Assembly (NCBI GenBank): GCA_037893225.1
Contig: JAZGUH010000418.1
Coordinates: 62,001 to 126,000 of the forward strand
Length of the DNA: 64,000 nt
DNA from: Hippasteria phrygiana
Lineage: Eukaryota; Echinodermata; Asteroidea; Valvatida; Goniasteridae
Reading direction: 5' to 3'
Each line of letters starts with the position of its first letter. The first letter of the stretch is position 1. A program made the position numbers and the translations under genes. Shown here piece by piece: positions 1-10,819 of the stretch. Below the pieces are notes generated by a model. That model made no database searches. It saw nothing but the letters and a program-made list of their open reading frames with translations, and was not told the DNA's origin.

Positions 1-168
1 GTTGCAATTATCGGCGGCTTCTTAGAGTTAAAACTTGTGGAGAAAATTCAAACCTCGCAATGTTTATTTTCTTCCCGGCCACCATCTGTGTGCAGATTAC
101 CTTTTATTTATTGCTCCATGCCTGTCAAATTCCCTGGGGTATGACTTGCTTTACTCATTCATAATTGC
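1..168. repeat. Partial monomer, F class K-form, cut by window start
   Basis: The window opens at monomer position 64 (gttgcaatta). The remaining 168 bases match an F-class, K-form 231-bp monomer (aaa at p94-96, cttcccggccacc, cagattaccttt, tatgactt). The first 63 bases lie outside the window, so the array continues to the left. Confidence 0.95.
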
Positions 169-400
169 ATGAAATATCAACCAAATTCAGTAATTTTGAC
201 ATGTATGGATAGCTTAGATCTGGCGCTACATGTTGCAATTATCGGCGGCTTCTTAGAGTTAAAACTTGTTGAGAAAATTCAAACCTCGCAATGTTTATTT
301 TCTTTCCGGCCAACATCTGTGTACATGTTACCGTCTATTTATTGCTCCATGCATGTCAAATTCCCTGGGGTATGGACTTGCTTTACTCATTCATAATTGC

Positions 401-631
401 ATGAAATATCAACCAAATTCAGTAATTTTGACATGTATGGATAGCTTAGATCTGGCGCTACATGTTGCAATTATCGGCGGCTTCTTAGAGTTAACACTTG
501 TGGAGAAAATTCAAACCTCGCAATGTTTATTTTCTTCCCGGCCACCATCTGTGTGCAGATTACCTTATATTTATTGCTCCATGCCTGTCAAATTCCCTAG
601 GGTATGACTTGCTTTACTCATTCATAATTGC
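401..631. repeat. Representative Y-class monomer (231 bp)
   Basis: Like F but with a at p167 (accttatat) and ctaggg at p199; always 231 bp. I count 16 clear copies between 401 and 52268 and none further right. In the centre the copies at 22167, 28420, 32356, 38609 and 45787, and that at 15684, also carry gaaatgtc near p8 in place of gaaatatc. Confidence 0.88.
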
Positions 632-1325
632 ATGAAATATCAACCAAATTCAGTAATTTTGACATGTATGGATAGCTTAGATCTGGCGCTACATGTTGCA
701 ATTATCGGCGGCTTCTTAGAGTTAACACTTGTGGAGAAAATTCAAACCTCGCAATGTTTATTTTCTTCCCGGCCACCATCTGTGTGCAGATTACCTTCTA
801 TTTATTGCTCCATGCCTGTCAAATTCCCCGGGGTATGGACTTGCTTTACTCATTCATAATTGCATGAAATATCAACCAAATTCAGTAATTTTGACATGTA
901 TGGATAGCTTAGATCTGGCGCTACATGTTGCAATTATCGGCGGCTTCTTAGAGTTAACACTTGTGGAGAAAATTCAAACCTCGCAATGTTTATTTTCTTC
1001 CCGGCCTCCATCTGTGTGCAGATTACCTTTTATTTATTGCTCCATGCCTGTCAAATTCCCTGGGGTATGACTTGCTTTACTCATTCATAATTGCATGAAA
1101 TATCAACCAAATTCAGTAATTTTGACATGTATGGATAGCTTAGATCTGGCGCTACATGTTGCAATTATCGGCGGCTTCTTAGAGTTAACACTTGTGGAGA
1201 AAATTCAAACCTCGCAATGTTTATTTTCTTCCCGGCCTCCATCTGTGTGCAGATTACCTTTTATTTATTGCTCCATGCCTGTCAAATTCCCTGGGGTATG
1301 ACTTGCTTTACTCATTCATAATTGC

Positions 1326-1557
1326 ATGAAATATCAACCAAATTCAGTAATTTTGACATGTATGGATAGCTTAGATCTGGCGCTACATGTTGCAATTATC
1401 GGCGGCTTCTTAGAGTTAACACTTGTGGAGAAAATTCAAACCTCGCAATGTTTATTTTCTTCCCGGCCACCATCTGTGTGCAGATTACCTTTTATTTATT
1501 GCTCCATGCCTGTCAAATTCCCTGGGGTATGGACTTGCTTTACTCATTCATAATTGC
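1326..1557. repeat. Representative F-class monomer (232 bp)
   Basis: This is the commonest form, about 150 of 275 copies. Diagnostic sites are c at p95 (gttaacac), cttcccggccacc at p134-146, cagattacctttta at p156-169, cctgtc at p184-189, ccctgggg at p195-202, and the extra G (tatggact). Sub-forms carry a at p95 (K-form, nearly always 231 bp), a at p199 (ctaggg), t at p199 (cttggg), c at p219 (acccat), c at p93 (FT form) or t at p144 (ggcctcc). Confidence 0.9.
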
Positions 1558-2019
1558 ATGAAATATCAACCAAATTCAGTAATTTTGACATGTATGGATA
1601 GCTTAGATCTGACGCTACATGTTGCAATTATCGGCGGCTTCTTAGAGTTAAAACTTGTGGAGAAAATTCAAACCTCGCAATGTTTATTTTCTTTCCGGCC
1701 AACATCTGTGTGCATATTACCTTCTATTTATTGCTCCATGCCTGTCAAATTCCCTAGGGTATGATTTGCTTTACTCATTCATAATTGCATGAAATATCAA
1801 CCAAATTCAGTAATTTTGACATGTATGGATAGCTTAGATCTGGCGCTACATGTTGCAATTATCGGCGGCTTCTTAGAGTTAAAACTTGTGGAGAAAATTC
1901 AAACCTCGCAATGTTTATTTTCTTCCCGGCCACCATCTGTGTGCAGATTACCTTTTATTTATTGCTCCATGCCTGTCAAATTCCCTGGGGTATGACTTGC
2001 TTTACTCATTCATAATTGC

Positions 2020-2251
2020 ATGAAATATCAACCAAATTCAGTAATTTTGACATGTATGGATAGCTTAGATCTGGCGCTACATGTTGCAATTATCGGCGGC
2101 TTCTTAGAGTTAACACTTGTGGAGAAAATTCAAACCTCGCAATGTTTATTTTCTTCCCGGCCACCATCTGTGTGCAGATTACCTTCTATTTATTGCTCCA
2201 TGCCTGTCAAATTCCCTGGGGTATGGACTTGCTTTACTCATTCATAATTGC
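2020..2251. repeat. Representative S-class monomer (232 bp)
   Basis: Identical to F class except c at p167 (accttctat). About 37 copies are present, almost always T-form, 232 bp long. Four copies (starts 632, 6654, 8968, 12905), all in the left domain, have c at p198, making ccccgggg. Copies at 50417 and 50880 are exceptions with K-form, ctaggg and 231 bp, which look like S/I mosaics. Confidence 0.88.
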
Positions 2252-2482
2252 ATGAAATATCAACCAAATTCAGTAATTTTGACATGTATGGATAGCTTAG
2301 ATCTGGCGCTACATGTTGCAATTATCGGCGGCTTCTTAGAGTTAAAACTTGTGGAGAAAATTCAAACCTCGCAATGTTTATTTTCTTTCCGGCCAACATC
2401 TGTGTGCATATTACCTTCTATTTATTGCTCCATGCCTGTCAAATTCCCTAGGGTATGACTTGCTTTACTCATTCATAATTGC
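2252..2482. repeat. Representative I-class monomer (231 bp)
   Basis: Defined by t at p137 and a at p145 (ctttccggccaac), t at p158 (gtgcatatta), c at p167, and ctaggg at p199. About 42 copies are spread over the whole window, usually K-form and 231 bp. Many carry p55 a (ctgacgct), and five carry ctgacaat (starts 20777, 30966, 44397, 56899, 61993). The copies at 2947, 4801 and 11052 are 232 bp. Confidence 0.88.
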
Positions 2483-2714
2483 ATGAAATATCAACCAAAT
2501 TCAGTAATTTTGACATGTATAGATAGCTTAGATCTGGCGCTACATGTTGCAATTATCGGCGGCTTCTTAGAGTTAACACTTGTGGAGAAAATTCAAACCT
2601 CGCAATGTTTATTTTCTTCCCGGCCACCATCTGTGTGCAGATTACCTTTTATTTATTGCTCCATGCCTGTCAAATTCCCTGGGGTATGGACTTGCTTTAC
2701 TCATTCATAATTGC
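2483..2714. repeat. Linker F monomer with tatagata marker
   Basis: An F-class 232-bp monomer carrying a at p39 (tatagata in place of tatggata). The same marker occurs at 10588, 17998, 24481, 34670, 40923 and 48101, always between an I monomer and an F ctaggg monomer. It is therefore a fixed position within a shared ancestral order linking the left and central domains. Confidence 0.88.
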
Positions 2715-4568
2715 ATGAAATATCAACCAAATTCAGTAATTTTGACATGTATGGATAGCTTAGATCTGGCGCTACATGTTGCAATTATCGGCGGCTTCTT
2801 AGAGTTAACACTTGTGGAGAAAATTCAAACCTCGCAATGTTTATTTTCTTCCCGGCCACCATCTGTGTGCAGATTACCTTTTATTTATTGCTCCATGCCT
2901 GTCAAATTCCCTAGGGTATGGACTTGCTTTACTCATTCATAATTGCATGAAATATCAACCAAATTCAGTAATTTTGACATGTATGGATAGCTTAGATCTG
3001 ACGCTACATGTTGCAATTATCGGCGGCTTCTTAGAGTTAAAACTTGTGGAGAAAATTCAAACCTCGCAATGTTTATTTTCTTTCCGGCCAACATCTGTGT
3101 GCATATTACCTTCTATTTATTGCTCCATGCCTGTCAAATTCCCTAGGGTATGGACTTGCTTTACTCATTCATAATTGCATGAAATATCAACCAAATTCAG
3201 TAATTTTGACATGTATGGATAGCTTAGATCTGGCGCTACATGTTGCAATTATCGGCGGCTTCTTAGAGTTAAAACTTGTGGAGAAAATTCAAACCTCGCA
3301 ATGTTTATTTTCTTTCCGGCCAACATCTGTGTACATGTTACCGTCTATTTATTGCTCCATGCATGTCAAATTCCCTGGGGTATGGACTTGCTTTACTCAT
3401 TCATAATTGCATGAAATATCAACCAAATTCAGTAATTTTGACATGTATGGATAGCTTAGATCTGGCGCTACATGTTGCAATTATCGGCGGCTTCTTAGAG
3501 TTAATACTTGTGAAGAAAATTCAAACCTCGCAATGTTTATTTTCTTCCCGGCCACCATCTGTGTGCAGATTACCTTTTATTTATTGCTCCATGCCTGTCA
3601 AATTCCCTTGGGTATGGACTTGCTTTACTCATTCATAATTGCATGAAATATCAACCAAATTCAGTAATTTTGACATGTATGGATAGCTTAGATCTGGCGC
3701 TACATGTTGCAATTATCGGCGGCTTCTTAGAGTTAACACTTGTGGAGAAAATTCAAACCTCGCAATGTTTATTTTCTTCCCGGCCACCATCTGTGTGCAG
3801 ATTACCTTATATTTATTGCTCCATGCCTGTCAAATTCCCTAGGGTATGACTTGCTTTACTCATTCATAATTGCATGAAATATCAACCAAATTCAGTAATT
3901 TTGACATGTATGGATAGCTTAGATCTGGCGCTACATGTTGCAATTATCGGCGGCTTCTTAGAGTTAACACTTGTGGAGAAAATTCAAACCTCGCAATGTT
4001 TATTTTCTTCCCGGCCACCATCTGTGTGCAGATTACCTTCTATTTATTGCTCCATGCCTGTCAAATTCCCTGGGGTATGGACTTGCTTTACTCATTCATA
4101 ATTGCATGAAATATCAACCAAATTCAGTAATTTTGACATGTATGGATAGCTTAGATCTGGCGCTACATGTTGCAATTATCGGCGGCTTCTTAGAGTTAAA
4201 ACTTGTGGAGAAAATTCAAACCTCGCAATGTTTATTTTCTTCCCGGCCACCATCTGTGTGCAGATTACCTTTTATTTATTGCTCCATGCCTGTCAAATTC
4301 CCTGGGGTATGACTTGCTTTACTCATTCATAATTGCATGAAATATCAACCAAATTCAGTAATTTTGACATGTATGGATAGCTTAGATCTGGCGCTACATG
4401 TTGCAATTATCGGCGGCTTCTTAGAGTTAAAACTTGTTGAGAAAATTCAAACCTCGCAATGTTTATTTTCTTTCCGGCCAACATCTGTGTACATGTTACC
4501 GTCTATTTATTGCTCCATGCATGTCAAATTCCCTGGGGTATGGACTTGCTTTACTCATTCATAATTGC
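2715..4568. repeat. Unit Q, copy 1 (8 monomers, 1854 bp)
   Basis: Class order is F (ctaggg, 232 bp), I (gacg, 232 bp), M, F (ata at p94-96, cttgtgaag, cttggg), Y, S, F K-form, M (cttgttg). It is directly followed by a second copy at 4569-6422, and a third lies at 10820-12673 (offset 8105). The closing M monomer corresponds to the opening M of unit P, so P and Q share a register at that monomer. Confidence 0.9.
3179..3410. repeat. Representative M-class monomer (232 bp)
   Basis: Shares ctttccggccaac with I class but has gtacatgttaccgtc (p153-167) and catgcatgtc at p180-189. These are tightly linked differences that make it the most distinct regular class. There are 24 copies, none after 52499. 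A sub-form with cttgttgag in place of cttgtggag (starts 169, 4337, 6191, 8505, 12442, 13368, 26335, 36524) marks unit boundaries. The copy at 52269 is a chimera. Confidence 0.88.
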
Positions 4569-6422
4569 ATGAAATATCAACCAAATTCAGTAATTTTGAC
4601 ATGTATGGATAGCTTAGATCTGGCGCTACATGTTGCAATTATCGGCGGCTTCTTAGAGTTAACACTTGTGGAGAAAATTCAAACCTCGCAATGTTTATTT
4701 TCTTCCCGGCCACCATCTGTGTGCAGATTACCTTTTATTTATTGCTCCATGCCTGTCAAATTCCCTAGGGTATGGACTTGCTTTACTCATTCATAATTGC
4801 ATGAAATATCAACCAAATTCAGTAATTTTGACATGTATGGATAGCTTAGATCTGACGCTACATGTTGCAATTATCGGCGGCTTCTTAGAGTTAAAACTTG
4901 TGGAGAAAATTCAAACCTCGCAATGTTTATTTTCTTTCCGGCCAACATCTGTGTGCATATTACCTTCTATTTATTGCTCCATGCCTGTCAAATTCCCTAG
5001 GGTATGGACTTGCTTTACTCATTCATAATTGCATGAAATATCAACCAAATTCAGTAATTTTGACATGTATGGATAGCTTAGATCTGGCGCTACATGTTGC
5101 AATTATCGGCGGCTTCTTAGAGTTAAAACTTGTGGAGAAAATTCAAACCTCGCAATGTTTATTTTCTTTCCGGCCAACATCTGTGTACATGTTACCGTCT
5201 ATTTATTGCTCCATGCATGTCAAATTCCCTGGGGTATGGACTTGCTTTACTCATTCATAATTGCATGAAATATCAACCAAATTCAGTAATTTTGACATGT
5301 ATGGATAGCTTAGATCTGGCGCTACATGTTGCAATTATCGGCGGCTTCTTAGAGTTAATACTTGTGAAGAAAATTCAAACCTCGCAATGTTTATTTTCTT
5401 CCCGGCCACCATCTGTGTGCAGATTACCTTTTATTTATTGCTCCATGCCTGTCAAATTCCCTTGGGTATGGACTTGCTTTACTCATTCATAATTGCATGA
5501 AATATCAACCAAATTCAGTAATTTTGACATGTATGGATAGCTTAGATCTGGCGCTACATGTTGCAATTATCGGCGGCTTCTTAGAGTTAACACTTGTGGA
5601 GAAAATTCAAACCTCGCAATGTTTATTTTCTTCCCGGCCACCATCTGTGTGCAGATTACCTTATATTTATTGCTCCATGCCTGTCAAATTCCCTAGGGTA
5701 TGACTTGCTTTACTCATTCATAATTGCATGAAATATCAACCAAATTCAGTAATTTTGACATGTATGGATAGCTTAGATCTGGCGCTACATGTTGCAATTA
5801 TCGGCGGCTTCTTAGAGTTAACACTTGTGGAGAAAATTCAAACCTCGCAATGTTTATTTTCTTCCCGGCCACCATCTGTGTGCAGATTACCTTCTATTTA
5901 TTGCTCCATGCCTGTCAAATTCCCTGGGGTATGGACTTGCTTTACTCATTCATAATTGCATGAAATATCAACCAAATTCAGTAATTTTGACATGTATGGA
6001 TAGCTTAGATCTGGCGCTACATGTTGCAATTATCGGCGGCTTCTTAGAGTTAAAACTTGTGGAGAAAATTCAAACCTCGCAATGTTTATTTTCTTCCCGG
6101 CCACCATCTGTGTGCAGATTACCTTTTATTTATTGCTCCATGCCTGTCAAATTCCCTGGGGTATGACTTGCTTTACTCATTCATAATTGCATGAAATATC
6201 AACCAAATTCAGTAATTTTGACATGTATGGATAGCTTAGATCTGGCGCTACATGTTGCAATTATCGGCGGCTTCTTAGAGTTAAAACTTGTTGAGAAAAT
6301 TCAAACCTCGCAATGTTTATTTTCTTTCCGGCCAACATCTGTGTACATGTTACCGTCTATTTATTGCTCCATGCATGTCAAATTCCCTGGGGTATGGACT
6401 TGCTTTACTCATTCATAATTGC
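4569..6422. repeat. Unit Q, copy 2 (tandem duplicate, 1854 bp)
   Basis: It repeats 2715-4568 monomer by monomer at offset 1854, including the cttgtgaag and cttggg markers and the cttgttg M monomer. Its last monomer (6191-6422) doubles as the first of P copy 2. Direct adjacency of two copies indicates tandem duplication by unequal exchange of eight monomers; this doubling is absent at the equivalent place near 10820-12673. Confidence 0.9.
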
Positions 6423-8504
6423 ATGAAATATCAACCAAATTCAGTAATTTTGACATGTATGGATAGCTTAGATCTGGCGCTACATGTTGCAATTATCGGC
6501 GGCTTCTTAGAGTTAACACTTGTGGAGAAAATTCAAACCTCGCAATGTTTATTTTCTTCCCGGCCACCATCTGTGTGCAGATTACCTTATATTTATTGCT
6601 CCATGCCTGTCAAATTCCCTAGGGTATGACTTGCTTTACTCATTCATAATTGCATGAAATATCAACCAAATTCAGTAATTTTGACATGTATGGATAGCTT
6701 AGATCTGGCGCTACATGTTGCAATTATCGGCGGCTTCTTAGAGTTAACACTTGTGGAGAAAATTCAAACCTCGCAATGTTTATTTTCTTCCCGGCCACCA
6801 TCTGTGTGCAGATTACCTTCTATTTATTGCTCCATGCCTGTCAAATTCCCCGGGGTATGGACTTGCTTTACTCATTCATAATTGCATGAAATATCAACCA
6901 AATTCAGTAATTTTGACATGTATGGATAGCTTAGATCTGGCGCTACATGTTGCAATTATCGGCGGCTTCTTAGAGTTAACACTTGTGGAGAAAATTCAAA
7001 CCTCGCAATGTTTATTTTCTTCCCGGCCTCCATCTGTGTGCAGATTACCTTTTATTTATTGCTCCATGCCTGTCAAATTCCCTGGGGTATGACTTGCTTT
7101 ACTCATTCATAATTGCATGAAATATCAACCAAATTCAGTAATTTTGACATGTATGGATAGCTTAGATCTGGCGCTACATGTTGCAATTATCGGCGGCTTC
7201 TTAGAGTTAACACTTGTGGAGAAAATTCAAACCTCGCAATGTTTATTTTCTTCCCGGCCTCCATCTGTGTGCAGATTACCTTTTATTTATTGCTCCATGC
7301 CTGTCAAATTCCCTGGGGTATGACTTGCTTTACTCATTCATAATTGCATGAAATATCAACCAAATTCAGTAATTTTGACATGTATGGATAGCTTAGATCT
7401 GGCGCTACATGTTGCAATTATCGGCGGCTTCTTAGAGTTAACACTTGTGGAGAAAATTCAAACCTCGCAATGTTTATTTTCTTCCCGGCCACCATCTGTG
7501 TGCAGATTACCTTTTATTTATTGCTCCATGCCTGTCAAATTCCCTGGGGTATGGACTTGCTTTACTCATTCATAATTGCATGAAATATCAACCAAATTCA
7601 GTAATTTTGACATGTATGGATAGCTTAGATCTGACGCTACATGTTGCAATTATCGGCGGCTTCTTAGAGTTAAAACTTGTGGAGAAAATTCAAACCTCGC
7701 AATGTTTATTTTCTTTCCGGCCAACATCTGTGTGCATATTACCTTCTATTTATTGCTCCATGCCTGTCAAATTCCCTAGGGTATGATTTGCTTTACTCAT
7801 TCATAATTGCATGAAATATCAACCAAATTCAGTAATTTTGACATGTATGGATAGCTTAGATCTGGCGCTACATGTTGCAATTATCGGCGGCTTCTTAGAG
7901 TTAAAACTTGTGGAGAAAATTCAAACCTCGCAATGTTTATTTTCTTCCCGGCCACCATCTGTGTGCAGATTACCTTTTATTTATTGCTCCATGCCTGTCA
8001 AATTCCCTGGGGTATGACTTGCTTTACTCATTCATAATTGCATGAAATATCAACCAAATTCAGTAATGTTGACATGTATGGATAGCTTAGATCTGGCGCT
8101 ACATGTTGCAATTATCGGCGGCTTCTTAGAGTTAACACTTGTGGAGAAAATTCAAACCTCGCAATGTTTATTTTCTTCCCGGCCACCATCTGTGTGCAGA
8201 TTACCTTCTATTTATTGCTCCATGCCTGTCAAATTCCCTGGGGTATGGACTTGCTTTACTCATTCATAATTGCATGAAATATCAACCAAATTCAGTAATT
8301 TTGACATGTATGGATAGCTTAGATCTGGCGCTACATGTTGCAATTATCGGCGGCTTCTTAGAGTTAAAACTTGTGGAGAAAATTCAAACCTCGCAATGTT
8401 TATTTTCTTTCCGGCCAACATCTGTGTGCATATTACCTTCTATTTATTGCTCCATGCCTGTCAAATTCCCTAGGGTATGACTTGCTTTACTCATTCATAA
8501 TTGC
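6191..8504. repeat. Unit P, copy 2 (10 monomers, 2314 bp)
   Basis: Same monomer order and markers as 169-2482 at offset 6022. One visible private change is aatgttg for aattttg in the S monomer starting at 8042. It is directly followed by another P copy, whereas P copy 1 is followed by Q; so different sub-units were doubled in the two super-repeats. Confidence 0.9.
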
Positions 8505-10587
8505 ATGAAATATCAACCAAATTCAGTAATTTTGACATGTATGGATAGCTTAGATCTGGCGCTACATGTTGCAATTATCGGCGGCTTCTTAGAGTTAAAA
8601 CTTGTTGAGAAAATTCAAACCTCGCAATGTTTATTTTCTTTCCGGCCAACATCTGTGTACATGTTACCGTCTATTTATTGCTCCATGCATGTCAAATTCC
8701 CTGGGGTATGGACTTGCTTTACTCATTCATAATTGCATGAAATATCAACCAAATTCAGTAATTTTGACATGTATGGATAGCTTAGATCTGGCGCTACATG
8801 TTGCAATTATCGGCGGCTTCTTAGAGTTAACACTTGTGGAGAAAATTCAAACCTCGCAATGTTTATTTTCTTCCCGGCCACCATCTGTGTGCAGATTACC
8901 TTATATTTATTGCTCCATGCCTGTCAAATTCCCTAGGGTATGACTTGCTTTACTCATTCATAATTGCATGAAATATCAACCAAATTCAGTAATTTTGACA
9001 TGTATGGATAGCTTAGATCTGGCGCTACATGTTGCAATTATCGGCGGCTTCTTAGAGTTAACACTTGTGGAGAAAATTCAAACCTCGCAATGTTTATTTT
9101 CTTCCCGGCCACCATCTGTGTGCAGATTACCTTCTATTTATTGCTCCATGCCTGTCAAATTCCCCGGGGTATGGACTTGCTTTACTCATTCATAATTGCA
9201 TGAAATATCAACCAAATTCAGTAATTTTGACATGTATGGATAGCTTAGATCTGGCGCTACATGTTGCAATTATCGGCGGCTTCTTAGAGTTAACACTTGT
9301 GGAGAAAATTCAAACCTCGCAATGTTTATTTTCTTCCCGGCCTCCATCTGTGTGCAGATTACCTTTTATTTATTGCTCCATGCCTGTCAAATTCCCTGGG
9401 GTATGACTTGCTTTACTCATTCATAATTGCATGAAATATCAACCAAATTCAGTAATTTTGACATGTATGGATAGCTTAGATCTGGCGCTACATGTTGCAA
9501 TTATCGGCGGCTTCTTAGAGTTAACACTTGTGGAGAAAATTCAAACCTCGCAATGTTTATTTTCTTCCCGGCCTCCATCTGTGTGCAGATTACCTTTTAT
9601 TTATTGCTCCATGCCTGTCAAATTCCCTGGGGTATGACTTGCTTTACTCATTCATAATTGCATGAAATATCAACCAAATTCAGTAATTTTGACATGTATG
9701 GATAGCTTAGATCTGGCGCTACATGTTGCAATTATCGGCGGCTTCTTAGAGTTAACACTTGTGGAGAAAATTCAAACCTCGCAATGTTTATTTTCTTCCC
9801 GGCCACCATCTGTGTGCAGATTACCTTTTATTTATTGCTCCATGCCTGTCAAATTCCCTGGGGTATGGACTTGCTTTACTCATTCATAATTGCATGAAAT
9901 ATCAACCAAATTCAGTAATTTTGACATGTATGGATAGCTTAGATCTGGCGCTACATGTTGCAATTATCGGCGGCTTCTTAGAGTTAAAACTTGTGGAGAA
10001 AATTCAAACCTCGCAATGTTTATTTTCTTCCCGGCCACCATCTGTGTGCAGATTACCTTTTATTTATTGCTCCATGCCTGTCAAATTCCCTGGGGTATGA
10101 CTTGCTTTACTCATTCATAATTGCATGAAATATCAACCAAATTCAGTAATTTTGACATGTATGGATAGCTTAGATCTGGCGCTACATGTTGCAATTATCG
10201 GCGGCTTCTTAGAGTTAACACTTGTGGAGAAAATTCAAACCTCGCAATGTTTATTTTCTTCCCGGCCACCATCTGTGTGCAGATTACCTTCTATTTATTG
10301 CTCCATGCCTGTCAAATTCCCTGGGGTATGGACTTGCTTTACTCATTCATAATTGCATGAAATATCAACCAAATTCAGTAATTTTGACATGTATGGATAG
10401 CTTAGATCTGGCGCTACATGTTGCAATTATCGGCGGCTTCTTAGAGTTAAAACTTGTGGAGAAAATTCAAACCTCGCAATGTTTATTTTCTTTCCGGCCA
10501 ACATCTGTGTGCATATTACCTTCTATTTATTGCTCCATGCCTGTCAAATTCCCTAGGGTATGACTTGCTTTACTCATTCATAATTGC
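8505..10587. repeat. Unit P, copy 3, one monomer short (9 monomers, 2083 bp)
   Basis: It follows 6191-8504 at offset 2314 through 9893. The I gacg monomer expected next (equivalent of 7580-7810) is missing, and the F K-form monomer at 9894 follows directly. From there the offset to copy 2 is 2083, a clean one-monomer deletion that keeps the array in phase. Confidence 0.88.
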
Positions 10588-10819
10588 ATGAAATATCAAC
10601 CAAATTCAGTAATTTTGACATGTATAGATAGCTTAGATCTGGCGCTACATGTTGCAATTATCGGCGGCTTCTTAGAGTTAACACTTGTGGAGAAAATTCA
10701 AACCTCGCAATGTTTATTTTCTTCCCGGCCACCATCTGTGTGCAGATTACCTTTTATTTATTGCTCCATGCCTGTCAAATTCCCTGGGGTATGGACTTGC
10801 TTTACTCATTCATAATTGC
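10588..10819. repeat. Linker F monomer with tatagata marker, second occurrence
   Basis: Same as 2483-2714 at offset 8105. It again sits between an I monomer and the F ctaggg monomer that opens unit Q. Confidence 0.88.

Larger units (their letters stand above)
169..2482. repeat. Unit P, copy 1 (10 monomers, 2314 bp)
   Basis: Class order is M (cttgttg form), Y, S (ccccgggg), F (ggcctcc), F (ggcctcc), F, I (gacg, tatgattt), F K-form, S, I. The same order and private markers recur at 6191-8504 (offset 6022) and, with one monomer missing, at 8505-10587. It is followed by a single F monomer with tatagata (2483-2714) and then unit Q. Confidence 0.9.

Noticed and set aside
105..117. Ancestral half-monomer duplication (gaaatatcaacc at p3-14 against gaaaattcaaacc at p105-117)
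   Set aside because: The resemblance covers about 12 bp and does not extend on either side, so it is likely chance in AT-rich sequence.
194..222. ttgaca followed by an AT-rich stretch resembling a bacterial promoter
   Set aside because: It occurs once per monomer in a eukaryote-like satellite, no good -10 box stands at the right spacing, and no gene follows.
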